Source: an uncultured Tenacibaculum sp.
GTDB lineage: Bacteria > Bacteroidota > Bacteroidia > Flavobacteriales > Flavobacteriaceae
NCBI RefSeq assembly: GCF_947502995.1
Contig: NZ_CANNBW010000013.1
Span: 1 to 64,000 of the forward strand
Length of the DNA: 64,000 nt
Reading direction: 5' to 3'
Shown here: piece by piece, positions 24,183 through 33,464 of the stretch
How the letters are laid out: each line of letters begins with the position of its first letter
Numbering within the stretch: position 1 is the first letter of the stretch
Notes under the pieces: model-generated
What the model saw: the letters and a program-made list of their open reading frames with translations, nothing else
Database searches by the model: none
What the model was told of the DNA's origin: nothing
Translations under genes and position numbers: made by a program

Positions 24183-24516
24183 TAATTTATAATCTGAATT
24201 GAATATGGCAAGTTAGCTAAAATTATTTTTTTGTTAAAAGGATAATATTGTTTTTAATTATCATCTTATAAGGTTTCTTATTGTCAACTCTTAAAGCTTT
24301 TTTGTGGTTGATTTAGAATGAAAAAAAGCCGTAAAAAAACCGTATTTTTAAAAAAAAAACAGGTGTGAAATAGGTATTGTTTAAAAAGGTTTTATTGATT
24401 ATCAATGTGTTATTGATGTAGGTCACCTTACTCTATATCAGGAGTCCAACTATATATAAAAATGCTTCTGACACTAGTAAATACAAAGGGTTGTAACTTG
24501 TTGTTAGTGAGTTTTT
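24183..24516. other. Gene-free segment upstream of the methylase gene
   Basis: These 334 bp hold no reading frame worth calling. Visible are the second GCCGT-A7 repeat (24327-24346), a long A-run, and the abrupt junction with the right direct repeat at 24517. An integrase gene, expected for such an island, is absent here. Confidence 0.7.
24327..24346. repeat. Short tandem GCCGT-A7 repeat inside right island end
   Basis: AGCCGTAAAAAAACCGTATT is almost the same as the element at 21820-21840, in the same direction. Paired occurrence near both island ends suggests a site used for recombination. Confidence 0.45.
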
Positions 24517-24598
24517 AAAAACAAAAAAGCTTCACAAAAAGTGAAGCTTTAAAGGTGGTCCCACATGGGCTCGAACCATGGACCCCCTGATTATGAGT
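24517..24598. repeat. Right direct repeat (within the intact tRNA gene), island end
   Basis: These 82 bp match 21676-21758. This copy continues into the full tRNA gene, so it marks the functional attachment site. The terminator hairpin AAAGCTTCAC/GTGAAGCTTT lies at 24526-24550 and would end the tRNA transcript on the minus strand. Confidence 0.85.
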
Positions 24599-24629
24599 CA
24601 GGTGCTCTAACCAACTGAGCTATAGGACC
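24556..24629 (-). tRNA. tRNA with CAT anticodon (Met, or Ile2 if lysidine-modified)
   Basis: The 74-nt sequence folds as a complete cloverleaf. The acceptor is GGTCCTA/TGGGACC with discriminator A, the D-stem GCTC/GAGC, and the anticodon stem CCTGA/TCAGG with loop CTCATAA. The T-arm is CATGG/CCATG with TTCGAGC. CCA is not encoded. The anticodon alone cannot separate elongator methionine from isoleucine-2. It is the insertion site of the restriction-modification island. Confidence 0.93.
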
Positions 24630-24681
24630 AGTAAAATGGATTGCAAAAATAAAAACTTTTTTGAAATTTAAAAGCCTTTTT

Positions 24682-25653
24682 TTATACTTTTCTTACCATT
24701 AAATTTTTTCCGAAATTAATTAAACTTTCTCTGGCTGATTCTGAGATGTTTAGTTGGTTTAAATTTTCAAAAGATTTATTTGTGTATTCTTTAATTAACC
24801 CCTGAATTAGGTTAGGAATATCATTTTTCTCAAAAATTCTGGTTACTTCTGGTACTTTAACAGAGTTGTCTTCTAACTTCTGATTGAAGAAGAATTTTAA
24901 CTTTTCAGCATCTTCATTATTGGCAACCTCTAAACATTTTAAATATAAATATGTTTTTTTGTTTTCAATAATATCACCACCAATTTGTTTTCCGAAAGTT
25001 TCAGGATTTCCAAAAGTATCTAAATAATCATCTTGTAATTGGAATGCAATACCAAGATTTACTCCAAAATTGTAAAGTTCGTCTGCTTGTGCATCAGAAG
25101 CTTCTGCAACAATTGCTCCCATTTTTAAAGCAGCACCGACTAAAACAGAAGTTTTAAGAGTAATCATCTTTATATACTCATCTATGGTAACATCGTTACG
25201 CGTTTCAAAGTCAACATCTAATTGTTGTCCATCACAAACTTCTATTGCAGTTTTACTGAATAATTTAGCAAGCTTTTGAAAAATAATAGGTTCGTAATTC
25301 TCAAAATATTGGTATGCTAAAATCAGCATAGCATCACCAGAAAGAATTCCAGTGTTAATATCCCATTTGTGGTGAACAGTTTTTTTTCCTCTTCTTAAAG
25401 GAGCCTCGTCCATAATGTCGTCATGAACTAAAGTGAAATTATGAAAAGTTTCCACAGCCATAGCAGCTGGTAAAGCTTTTTCAAAAGAGCCTGAAATAAT
25501 ATCACAAGCAATTAAAGTCAGTATAGGTCTTAATCGTTTGCCTCCTAACTGTAAAATATAATCAACTGGCGCATAGAGATTCTTAGGTTCTCTATCGAAA
25601 TCTTGATTTTGTAAGTAATTTAAAAATGATTGTTGATACTTAGATAATTCCAA
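24682..25653 (-). CDS. Polyprenyl (isoprenyl) diphosphate synthase
   Basis: The enzyme condenses isopentenyl diphosphate with an allylic diphosphate to make quinone or carotenoid precursors. The 323-residue protein has the first aspartate-rich motif in LVHDDIMDEAPLRRG (about residue 85) and the second in QLQDDYLD (about residue 210). Two residues separate the aspartate pair in the first motif, as in short-chain synthases. Chain length cannot be read from sequence. It is a single gene, convergent with nothing and divergent from the efflux operon. Confidence 0.92.
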   Translation of the reverse strand: MELSKYQQSFLNYLQNQDFDREPKNLYAPVDYILQLGGKRLRPILTLIACDIISGSFEKALPAAMAVETFHNFTLVHDDIMDEAPLRRGKKTVHHKWDINTGILSGDAMLILAYQYFENYEPIIFQKLAKLFSKTAIEVCDGQQLDVDFETRNDVTIDEYIKMITLKTSVLVGAALKMGAIVAEASDAQADELYNFGVNLGIAFQLQDDYLDTFGNPETFGKQIGGDIIENKKTYLYLKCLEVANNEDAEKLKFFFNQKLEDNSVKVPEVTRIFEKNDIPNLIQGLIKEYTNKSFENLNQLNISESARESLINFGKNLMVRKV

Positions 25654-25740
25654 AAGTAAAGTTTTTGTTACAAAAATAAGTCAATTATAAGAACTGAGTA
25701 AGCCTAATGTTAAAAAATGATTAAAACTTAGGAAACTTTT

Positions 25741-25771
25741 TTTGTTTCTTGAGTTTCCTTGTGTAACTTTG
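25741..25771 (+). promoter_or_regulatory. Promoter of the TetR-RND efflux operon
   Basis: TTTG at 25741-25744 and TAACTTTG at 25764-25771, 19 bp apart, match the Bacteroidota -33/-7 consensus exactly. The regulator ATG follows only 9 bp after the -7 box, so the transcript has almost no leader. This fixes the start at 25781 rather than an upstream TTG. Confidence 0.8.
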
Positions 25772-25780
25772 CATCGTATT

Positions 25781-26389
25781 ATGGAAGATAAAATTATAAA
25801 CAAAGCAGGAGAAATGTTTTTAACCCTTGGGTTTAAAAGCGTGACTATGGATGATATTTCTAGCGAGTTAGGAATATCTAAAAAGACCTTATATAAATAT
25901 TTTTCTAATAAAGCCTCTTTAGTAAGTGCATCTTGTGCAACTATTCATCAGTCTATTGAAGGAACAATAGATTTAATTAAAAGCCAAAATCATAATGCAA
26001 TAGAAGAAGAGTTTGCTATTAAGGCAATTTTTAAAGAAATGTTTAAGAATGCAAAAGCATCTCCTATGTTTCAACTTAGGAAATTCTATCCAGAAACTTA
26101 TGCAAAGTTAATGGAAAGAGAAGTGTGTATGTTTAAAGATTGTAATAGTGATAATTTAAAAAAAGGAATCGAACAAGGTTTGTACAGACCAGAGATTGAA
26201 CTTCCTCTTATTACTGATTTCTATTTCACTTTAATATTTGGTTTTTTTGAAAGCGACATGTATAGTGAGAACATACAAGAATTAGTAAAAATAGAATATA
26301 AGATATTAGAATATCATATAAGAGCCATTGCTACAGAAAAAGGATTAGAAGAGCTAGAAAAACAACTAAAAATAATTAATCAAAATTAA
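25781..26389 (+). CDS. TetR-family regulator of the adjacent efflux operon
   Basis: The 202-residue protein is taken from the ATG at 25781, because the promoter overlaps the longer frame. Its N-terminal helix-turn-helix (GEMFLTLGFKSVTMDDISSELGISKKTLYKYFSNK) is a textbook TetR DNA-binding domain. The ligand domain has no recognised match. It is the first gene of a TetR-TolC-MFP-RND operon (5 bp before the next start), the usual layout for an autoregulated repressor of multidrug or solvent efflux. Confidence 0.9.
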   Translation: MEDKIINKAGEMFLTLGFKSVTMDDISSELGISKKTLYKYFSNKASLVSASCATIHQSIEGTIDLIKSQNHNAIEEEFAIKAIFKEMFKNAKASPMFQLRKFYPETYAKLMEREVCMFKDCNSDNLKKGIEQGLYRPEIELPLITDFYFTLIFGFFESDMYSENIQELVKIEYKILEYHIRAIATEKGLEELEKQLKIINQN

Positions 26390-26394
26390 AACTA

Positions 26395-27720
26395 ATGAAG
26401 AAATACATAACAAGTGTATTTGTTTTATTTTTTATGAGTATAACAATAAATGCTCAAGAAAAAGTGTTGCGATTATCCATGGATGAAGCCATAGATTACG
26501 CGATAAAAAATAACTACGACAATAAAGTTGCTTCAAAAGATATTGAAGCTGCTAAACAGAAAAAATGGGAGACAACGACCATTGGATTACCTCAAATCGA
26601 TGGTAAAGTTGATTATCAAAATAACTTAAAGCAACTTTTCGATCCAGTAGATTTTAACCAAGATGGTTTTCCAGATTTTGGAGCGAAACATTCGGTAACA
26701 GCTGGTGTAACATTAACACAATTAATTTTCGATGGAACGTATTTAGTAGGACTACAGTCTGCTAAAACGTATTTGAAGATTTCTGAACAAGCTAAAGAAA
26801 AAACGGAGTTGGCAACTAAAGAAGCTGTAATTAACGCTTATGGAAATGTACTAGTTGCTGAAAAAAGTTTAGAGATTTTAGAAAGTAATAAAAGAGTTTT
26901 AACTAAAAACTTAAATGAAACGCAAAAGATTTTCGATAACGGACTAACGGAGGAAGAAAATGTAGAGCAACTTCAAATTACTTTAGGAACTTTAGAGAAT
27001 AATATTAGAAACACGCAGCGTCTTAGAGATATTGCTTACAAAATGCTAAACATCGCTTTAGGAAATTCTATTGATAAACAATTAGAATTAAGTGATACTT
27101 TAGAGAATTTAGCTATTCAAAACACCGATTTAGGTTTGTTAAGTAAAACGTTTAATCTGGATAATCATATCGATTATAGAATCGCTAGTAACGATAGAGA
27201 AGCAAATAGATTATTATTAAAGTTAGAAAGAAACAGACAATTACCAACATTAGCAGCTTTTGTGAATTACAATGCAATTGCTAATTCTAATTCGTTTTCT
27301 TTCTTTAATAGTTCTCAACAATGGAGATCAACCTCTCTTTTAGGAGTAAGTTTAAATGTTCCAATATTCGGTTCGTTTAGAGCTAAATCAAGAATTAAAC
27401 AAGCGAAATTAGAACTTGAAAATTCAGATATACGATTAGAAGAGATAAAACAAAAATTGAATTTACAAGCGGAAACAGCAAAAAGTGAATATCAATTAAG
27501 TATCGAAAACTACGAAACAGCTAAGAAAAACTTACTATTAGCAGAACGTATTGAGAAGAAACAACAAGTGAAATTTTTCGAAGGACTTTCAACAAGTTTC
27601 GATTTATCTCAAGCGCAAAATCAACTTTACACACAGCAATCAAATTACGTGCAATCAATGTTAAACGTAATTGCTAAAAAAGCACAATTAGAAACAGCAT
27701 TAAATATACCTATAAAATAA
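26395..27720 (+). CDS. TolC-family outer-membrane efflux channel
   Basis: This 441-residue protein begins with a signal peptide (MKKYITSVFVLFFMSITINAQ). It continues with the repeated helical and beta segments of outer-membrane efflux proteins: RLSMDEAIDYAIKNNYD at the start, and a second half repeating the AKSEYQLSIENYETAKKNL pattern. It forms the outer channel of the tripartite pump encoded here. It lies 5 bp after the regulator and 8 bp before the adaptor gene. Confidence 0.92.
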   Translation: MKKYITSVFVLFFMSITINAQEKVLRLSMDEAIDYAIKNNYDNKVASKDIEAAKQKKWETTTIGLPQIDGKVDYQNNLKQLFDPVDFNQDGFPDFGAKHSVTAGVTLTQLIFDGTYLVGLQSAKTYLKISEQAKEKTELATKEAVINAYGNVLVAEKSLEILESNKRVLTKNLNETQKIFDNGLTEEENVEQLQITLGTLENNIRNTQRLRDIAYKMLNIALGNSIDKQLELSDTLENLAIQNTDLGLLSKTFNLDNHIDYRIASNDREANRLLLKLERNRQLPTLAAFVNYNAIANSNSFSFFNSSQQWRSTSLLGVSLNVPIFGSFRAKSRIKQAKLELENSDIRLEEIKQKLNLQAETAKSEYQLSIENYETAKKNLLLAERIEKKQQVKFFEGLSTSFDLSQAQNQLYTQQSNYVQSMLNVIAKKAQLETALNIPIK

Positions 27721-27728
27721 CCAACTCA

Positions 27729-28901
27729 ATGAGAAAGATATTCATATTCACAATAGCTACAGTTCTTTTAGCTTCATGCGGAAAAAAAGGACAATCAGTA
27801 GACGCTGTAATAGCTTCTGGAGATTTAGGGCAAATTAGAGCAAAGAAAGATGAGTTAAGCACAAAGAGTCAAGAGATATTAAGTCAAATTAAGTTGTTAG
27901 ATACTGAAATTTCTAAACTTGATAAGAATAAAAAAATACCATTAATCACTACGATCAATGCTAATTCATCTGAGTTTATTCATTATTTAGAATTACAAGG
28001 TAATGTACAAACAAAGAAAAATGTTTTAGTATACCCAGAAGTACCAGGGCAATTAGTTAGTGTTTTTGTAAAAGAAGGACAAAAAGTAGCTAAAGGACAG
28101 TCATTAGCAAGAATAGATGATGCTGGTATGTCTAATCAATTAGCACAGTTAGAAGCAAACGCAGCTTTAGCCAAAACTACTTATGAGCGTCAAAAACGTT
28201 TATGGGAGCAAAGAATTGGTTCAGAAATTCAATTTTTACAAGCTAAAACAAATTTTGAAGCACAAACTAATGCGGTAACTAATTTACGTAAGAATATTGC
28301 AAAGTATACTATAAGAGCACCTTTTGCTGGAATTGTAGATGATGTAATTAAAGAACAAGGAACTGTTGTATCTCCTGGTCCTGGAGCTGAGGTTTTCAGA
28401 ATTGTAAACTTAGGAAATATGTATATAGAAACAGATGTTCCAGAAAGTTATATCAGTTCAGTTAAAAAAGGAAAAGCAGTAGAAGTTGAGTTTCCAATTT
28501 TAGGAAAAAAGTTAGACTCAGAAGTTCGTCAAGCAGGAAATTTTATCAATCCAGCAAACAGAACTTTTAAAGTTGAAATTGGTGTGCCAAATAAAGATAG
28601 AAGTATCAAACCAAACTTAACTGCAAAACTTAAAATTAACGATTATACCAATCCAAATGCAATCTTAATTCCTCAGAGTATTATTTCAGAAAACTCAAAA
28701 GGTGAGCAATATGTTTACGTAGTAAATACAAAAGACGGAAAATCTACAGCGCAACAAGTTATTATCAAAACAGGAAAAACTCAAGGAGATGTTATTGAGG
28801 TGCTTGATGGAATTAAAAGCGGAATGAAGATCATTAATGAAGGAGCAAGAAGTGTGAAGGACAGTCAGGAAGTTAAAATATTACAACTAGCCAAAAAATA
28901 A
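27729..28901 (+). CDS. RND periplasmic adaptor (membrane fusion) lipoprotein
   Basis: The 390-residue adaptor has a lipobox (LLASCGKKG) near residue 17, then a coiled-coil segment (EISKLDKNKK) and a lipoyl domain (VYPEVPGQLVSVFVKEGQKVAKGQ). The hairpin, barrel and membrane-proximal domain typical of AcrA-like adaptors follow. It joins the RND pump to TolC. The gene lies between them in a single operon. Confidence 0.92.
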   Translation: MRKIFIFTIATVLLASCGKKGQSVDAVIASGDLGQIRAKKDELSTKSQEILSQIKLLDTEISKLDKNKKIPLITTINANSSEFIHYLELQGNVQTKKNVLVYPEVPGQLVSVFVKEGQKVAKGQSLARIDDAGMSNQLAQLEANAALAKTTYERQKRLWEQRIGSEIQFLQAKTNFEAQTNAVTNLRKNIAKYTIRAPFAGIVDDVIKEQGTVVSPGPGAEVFRIVNLGNMYIETDVPESYISSVKKGKAVEVEFPILGKKLDSEVRQAGNFINPANRTFKVEIGVPNKDRSIKPNLTAKLKINDYTNPNAILIPQSIISENSKGEQYVYVVNTKDGKSTAQQVIIKTGKTQGDVIEVLDGIKSGMKIINEGARSVKDSQEVKILQLAKK

Positions 28902-28912
28902 AAAATATTCTG

Positions 28913-31900
28913 ATGACAGAACAACAAAAAAAAGTAGATAAAGAGTTTGGTTTATCTTCTTGGGCAATAAACAATAAAACTACTATTTATGTATTAATGG
29001 TAATTATATTGTTCTCAGGTATCTCTGCATTTATTAATATGCCAAGAGAAAATTTCCCAGAGATTAAAGAAACCAAAATTTATGTAAGCTCTGTTTTTCC
29101 AGGAAATACAGCAGAAGACATAGAGAAATTAATTACCGATCCTTTAGAAGAGAAGTTAAAAACAGTAAGTAATGTTACTAAAATCAACTCTACTTCTCAA
29201 GAGAATGTATCGATGATTACCATTGAATTTAATGAGCAAATCACCGTTGAAGAAGCGAAGCAAAAAGTTAAAGACGAAATCGATGAAGAGGTTTCAGGTG
29301 AAGACTGGCCAACGTTTAACGGAGCAAAAGTTGAACCTAACGTTTTCGAATTAAACATTGCTGAAGAAACACCGATTTTAAATATTAATATTTCAGGGGA
29401 TTTTACTGTAGAACAATTAAAAGAGTATGCAGAATATCTTCAAGATGAAATAGAAGATTTAAAGGAAATTAAAAAGGCAGATATTCGTGGAGCTGAAGAG
29501 AAAGAAGTTGAAGTTGCTGTAGATATCTATAAAATGATGGCAGCTCAAGTTAGTTTCAATGATGTACTTCAATCTATCGGAAATGGAAATGCTACAATTT
29601 CTGCTGGTAATATTATTTCTAGTGGTCAAAGAAGAACGATTCGTGTTCTTGGTGAAATAGAACAACCTTCAGAGTTAGATAATTTTGTAGTGAAATCTGA
29701 AAGAGGTAGTGCAATTTATTTAAAAGATATTGCAACAGTTTCTTTTAAAGATAAAGACAAAACAACTTATGCTCGTGAGAACGCAGAATCTGTAGTAATG
29801 CTAGATGTTAAAAAGCGTTCTGGAGAAAATATGGTTGAGGCTACTGATAAAATTAGAGAGATTGTAAAAGTAGCTCAAGAAACTAAAGTGTTACCAGAAA
29901 CACTTAAAGTAACCTTAGCAAACGATCAATCTTCTAAAACAGTTGGTCAGGTAGATGATTTAGTAAATAATATCATTTTTGGAGTTATTCTAGTAGTAAC
30001 TGTACTAATGTTCTTCTTAGGATTGAAAAATGCATTATTCGTAGGATTTGCAATTCCAATGTCAATGTTTATGTCGTTAATGATTCTAAACATGATGGGA
30101 TACACCATGAATACCATGATTCTTTTCGGGTTAATTATGGGATTAGGAATGTTAGTAGATAACGGAATTGTAGTTGTTGAAAATGTGTACCGTTTGATGG
30201 ATGAAGAAGGAATGTCGAGATTAGAAGCGGCTCGAAAAGGTATTGGTGAAATTGCTTTTCCAATTATTATTTCTACAGCAACAACAGTTGCAGCATTTAT
30301 TCCTTTAGGAATGTGGCCAGGGGTAATGGGACAATTCATGATTTATTTCCCAATTACATTATCTGTAGTATTAGGTTCTTCTTTATTTGTAGCGATATTC
30401 TTTAATTCAGTACTGGTCTCTCAATTTATGAGTACAGAAGATAAAAATATGCCATTAAACAAGATTATACGTTTAACAATAATCTTAGGAGTTTTAGGAT
30501 TACTTTTTGTATTCTTTGGTGGAGCTATTAGACCATTAGGAACATTATTGATTTTTGCTGCTGCAAATTTCTGGATTTACAGGTTCATTATGCGTCCCGC
30601 AGCTAACGGATTTCAATCTCGTGTTTTACCAAGATGGGAGCGTTTTTATGAAAGAATGATTAGTGGTGTGTTAAAAGGTTGGAAACCACAAGTAATTACA
30701 ATTATAACATTTGTAATGCTTATTGTAGCATTTATGGGATTCGGAAATTCTGTTCAGAAAAAAAGAACAAAAGTAGAATTCTTTCCAGATAATACACCAA
30801 ATCAAGTTATTGTATATGTTGAATATCCGCAAGGAACGGATATTGAAAAAACAAATGCAATAATGAAGGATATTGAACAACGAGTAACTAATGTGATTAA
30901 TTCTTCTAAATATTTAGATGGAGAATATAACTTTTTAGTTGAGAGTTCTATTACTCAGGTTGGTGCAGGATCAGGAAATCCGCAAACAGATGGAGGTTCA
31001 ACAGCAGAAATGCCACACAGAGGAAAGGTTGTAGCTTCTATGCGAGAGTATAAATATAGAAAAGGTGCAGACAGTAAATTACTTAAAAAGGCAATTACTG
31101 ACGAATTACAAGGAGTATATCCAGGGTTATCAATTTCTGTTGAGAAAGATCCAGTTGGTCCACCTGCTGGTTATCCGATTAATATTGAATTAGAAGGTAA
31201 AGATTACGCTGAACTGATTAATGTTGCTGAAAAAATGCGTGATTTTATCAATACAAAATCTATTCCTGGAATTGCAGAGCTTAAGATTGATGTAAATAAA
31301 TCTAAACCAACAATGTTAGTTGATGTTGATAGAAAGAAGGCTGGAGAATTAGGTGTTAGTGCAGCTCAAGTAGGAACACAATTACGTAATTCTATCTTCG
31401 GAGCAAAAGCAGGTGTTTACAAAGAAGATGGTGAAGATTATGATATTTATGTAAGATTTAATGAAGAGAATAGATACAATACAAGTGCTATTTTTAATCA
31501 GAATATCACATTCAGAGATCCTTCAAACGGGCAGGTGAAATCTATTCCGATTTCTGCTTTAGCAACACAGAAAAATACTTCAGGTTTTAGTGCTATAAAA
31601 CACAAACAAGGAAAAAGAGTAGTAACAGTATATTCGGCATTAGCACCAGGTTATACAGATGCAGGAGCAATTGTGTCTAAGATTCAAAATGAAATGAAAA
31701 CCTTTACAGATTTACCGGCTACAATTAAAGTAGATTATACAGGACAAATCGAAGAGCAAAATAAACAAATGGCTTTCTTAATGGGGGCGTTCTTCTCAGG
31801 TTTAGGTTTAATTTTCTTAATCTTAATTTATCAGTTCAATTCTGTGTCTAAGCCAGCAATTATTATGCTAGCTATATTCTTAAGTTTAATAGGAGTATTC

Positions 31901-32425
31901 GGGGGAATTGTAATTTCTGGTTCATCATTTGTTATTATGATGACAATGATGGGAATTATTTCACTCGCCGGAATTGTGGTAAATAACGGTGTGGTACTGC
32001 TCGATTATACACAGTTATTAATAGATCGAAGAAAAGTTGAATTAGGTTTAGATGATGACGAGTTTGTTTCTGTAAGCGATTTAAAAGAAAGTATTATAAA
32101 AGGAGGAAAAGCAAGATTACGTCCGGTATTATTAACGGCAATTACAACAATTTTAGGTCTTATTCCTTTAGCTACAGGTTTAAATATTAATTTCTACACA
32201 TTAGTGTCTGAGTTAAATCCACATATTTATGTTGGAGGAGATAACGTAATTTTCTGGGGACCATTAGCTTGGACAGTTATTTACGGTTTAATTGTAGCTA
32301 CCTTCTTAACATTAATTGTTGTTCCAATATTATTTTACTTAATCACAAAGTTTAAAATGTGGATCAAGAACAGAAATAGTATCACAGAAAAATCATTTGA
32401 TGAAATTGCTGAGATTGGAAATTAA
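28913..32425 (+). CDS. RND-family inner-membrane efflux pump (AcrB-like)
   Basis: This 1170-residue pump has about twelve membrane helices in two groups, after residue 20 and from about 340 to 560, then about 960 to 1160. Large periplasmic loops lie between them. The helix-4 proton-relay segment GLGMLVDNGIVVVENVYR carries the expected aspartate, and MMGIISLAGIVVNNGVVLLDY is its second-half counterpart. Substrates cannot be deduced; drug, bile or lipid export are typical. It is slightly longer than AcrB because of added segments in the first half. Ends with a strong terminator. Confidence 0.93.
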   Translation: MTEQQKKVDKEFGLSSWAINNKTTIYVLMVIILFSGISAFINMPRENFPEIKETKIYVSSVFPGNTAEDIEKLITDPLEEKLKTVSNVTKINSTSQENVSMITIEFNEQITVEEAKQKVKDEIDEEVSGEDWPTFNGAKVEPNVFELNIAEETPILNINISGDFTVEQLKEYAEYLQDEIEDLKEIKKADIRGAEEKEVEVAVDIYKMMAAQVSFNDVLQSIGNGNATISAGNIISSGQRRTIRVLGEIEQPSELDNFVVKSERGSAIYLKDIATVSFKDKDKTTYARENAESVVMLDVKKRSGENMVEATDKIREIVKVAQETKVLPETLKVTLANDQSSKTVGQVDDLVNNIIFGVILVVTVLMFFLGLKNALFVGFAIPMSMFMSLMILNMMGYTMNTMILFGLIMGLGMLVDNGIVVVENVYRLMDEEGMSRLEAARKGIGEIAFPIIISTATTVAAFIPLGMWPGVMGQFMIYFPITLSVVLGSSLFVAIFFNSVLVSQFMSTEDKNMPLNKIIRLTIILGVLGLLFVFFGGAIRPLGTLLIFAAANFWIYRFIMRPAANGFQSRVLPRWERFYERMISGVLKGWKPQVITIITFVMLIVAFMGFGNSVQKKRTKVEFFPDNTPNQVIVYVEYPQGTDIEKTNAIMKDIEQRVTNVINSSKYLDGEYNFLVESSITQVGAGSGNPQTDGGSTAEMPHRGKVVASMREYKYRKGADSKLLKKAITDELQGVYPGLSISVEKDPVGPPAGYPINIELEGKDYAELINVAEKMRDFINTKSIPGIAELKIDVNKSKPTMLVDVDRKKAGELGVSAAQVGTQLRNSIFGAKAGVYKEDGEDYDIYVRFNEENRYNTSAIFNQNITFRDPSNGQVKSIPISALATQKNTSGFSAIKHKQGKRVVTVYSALAPGYTDAGAIVSKIQNEMKTFTDLPATIKVDYTGQIEEQNKQMAFLMGAFFSGLGLIFLILIYQFNSVSKPAIIMLAIFLSLIGVFGGIVISGSSFVIMMTMMGIISLAGIVVNNGVVLLDYTQLLIDRRKVELGLDDDEFVSVSDLKESIIKGGKARLRPVLLTAITTILGLIPLATGLNINFYTLVSELNPHIYVGGDNVIFWGPLAWTVIYGLIVATFLTLIVVPILFYLITKFKMWIKNRNSITEKSFDEIAEIGN

Positions 32426-32447
32426 GAAATAATTTATGTTTGTATTA

Positions 32448-32484
32448 AAAGAGTTAGTAGTTGTATGTTACTAACTCTTTTTGT
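32448..32484 (+). terminator. Terminator of the RND efflux operon
   Basis: A perfect 12-bp stem AAAGAGTTAGTA/TACTAACTCTTT with a nine-base loop is followed by a T-run, 22 bp past the pump stop codon. The recX start lies just beyond. Confidence 0.88.
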
Positions 32485-32495
32485 TTTTTTGGGGT

Positions 32496-32969
32496 ATGAA
32501 TAAAAAGAGTGTGCTAACGGTAGATGAGGTAAAAAGAAAACTTGAAAGATTTTGTGTGTATCAAGACAGATGTCATAAAGAAGTGGAAGAGAAATTAAGA
32601 GGTTTTCATTTAATACCTGAAGCTAGAGAGCTTATTTTACTACATCTTTTAGAACATAATTTTTTAAATGAAGAACGTTTTGCTAGAAGTTTTGCTAGAG
32701 GAAAATTTAGAATTAAAAACTGGGGAAAGGTTCGTATTACAAGAGAATTGAAATTAAGAGATATTTCAGTCTATAATATTAAGCAAGCACTTTCAGAAAT
32801 AGATGAAGAAGAATACTTCTCGAAACTAAATAGTTTAGCTGAAAGAAAAATTTCTTCTATTAATGAGTCTAATTCTTTTAAGAAAAGAAAAAAAATTTTT
32901 GATTATTTGAATTACCGTGGATATGAAATCAGTTTAATTAATGAAGTGTTGAATGAGTTAATGTCTTAA
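32496..32969 (+). CDS. recX: RecX-family regulatory protein
   Basis: RecX binds and restrains RecA filaments in DNA repair. The 157-residue protein is all-helical with the three RecX repeats, for example ARSFARGKFRIKNWGKVRITRELK, then the EEEYFSKLNSLAERK region. The ATG at 32496 is chosen over a TTG at 32481, because the latter lies in the T-run of the upstream terminator. Its end overlaps the convergent NTF2-like lipoprotein gene by 12 bp. Confidence 0.9.
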   Translation: MNKKSVLTVDEVKRKLERFCVYQDRCHKEVEEKLRGFHLIPEARELILLHLLEHNFLNEERFARSFARGKFRIKNWGKVRITRELKLRDISVYNIKQALSEIDEEEYFSKLNSLAERKISSINESNSFKKRKKIFDYLNYRGYEISLINEVLNELMS

Positions 32970-33464
32970 ATATTTTACTTCTTTTTCCTTTTTTAAAGGA
33001 ATAACTTTATCAATAATTTCATTAGGAACAGTTACAGAAAGTACGTAATGTTTTATAACTAATTTTCCGTTAACCTGTTTAAGTACTCCAGAACCACGAC
33101 AAACACCCATCCAAGTGTCTAAAATTTCATCAAACCAAATGAAATTAGTGTCGTTTTCAGTATAAATATTACGTTGAATCTTTTTAAATGACCAAGCTTT
33201 ACCTTTATCAAAAAAAGGTTTACTGAAATCTTGAAATTGTTTTTTAGACCAGACCTCACTAGCATCAGTGCCAACGAAAACGGAGATATTATCCATTGCA
33301 TTAAAATAATTATCAAAGTTTGCTTCAGAAGCAGCCTTATGCCAATTGTCTAAAAAAGTATTGATTGTTTCTTTGCTGAAAGAACTTGTGTTTTGTTGTT
33401 TTACAGAGTTGCAACTAATAAATATGTTGCATAAAAAAACTATAAATAAGTGTAGAGGTTTCAT
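32958..33464 (-). CDS. NTF2-like (SnoaL/DUF4440-type) lipoprotein
   Basis: The 168-residue protein has a lipoprotein-type signal (LFIVFLCNIFISCNS). The rest fits an NTF2-like fold: FLDNWHKAASEANFDNYFNAM, a beta-rich segment with VFVGTDASEVWSKKQF, and LDTWMGVCRGSGVL. Such domains bind small ligands or act as enzymes without clear signature residues. It follows the helical lipoprotein gene with a 4-bp overlap, so the two probably form one unit. The function is unknown. Confidence 0.72.
   Translation of the reverse strand: MKPLHLFIVFLCNIFISCNSVKQQNTSSFSKETINTFLDNWHKAASEANFDNYFNAMDNISVFVGTDASEVWSKKQFQDFSKPFFDKGKAWSFKKIQRNIYTENDTNFIWFDEILDTWMGVCRGSGVLKQVNGKLVIKHYVLSVTVPNEIIDKVIPLKKEKEVKYLRH

Noticed and set aside
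25742..25780. TTG start for the TetR gene
   Set aside because: It overlaps the -33/-7 promoter, so it could not be transcribed; the ATG at 25781 is used.
32481..32496. TTG start for recX
   Set aside because: It lies inside the T-run of the efflux operon terminator; the ATG at 32496 fits the family N-terminus.
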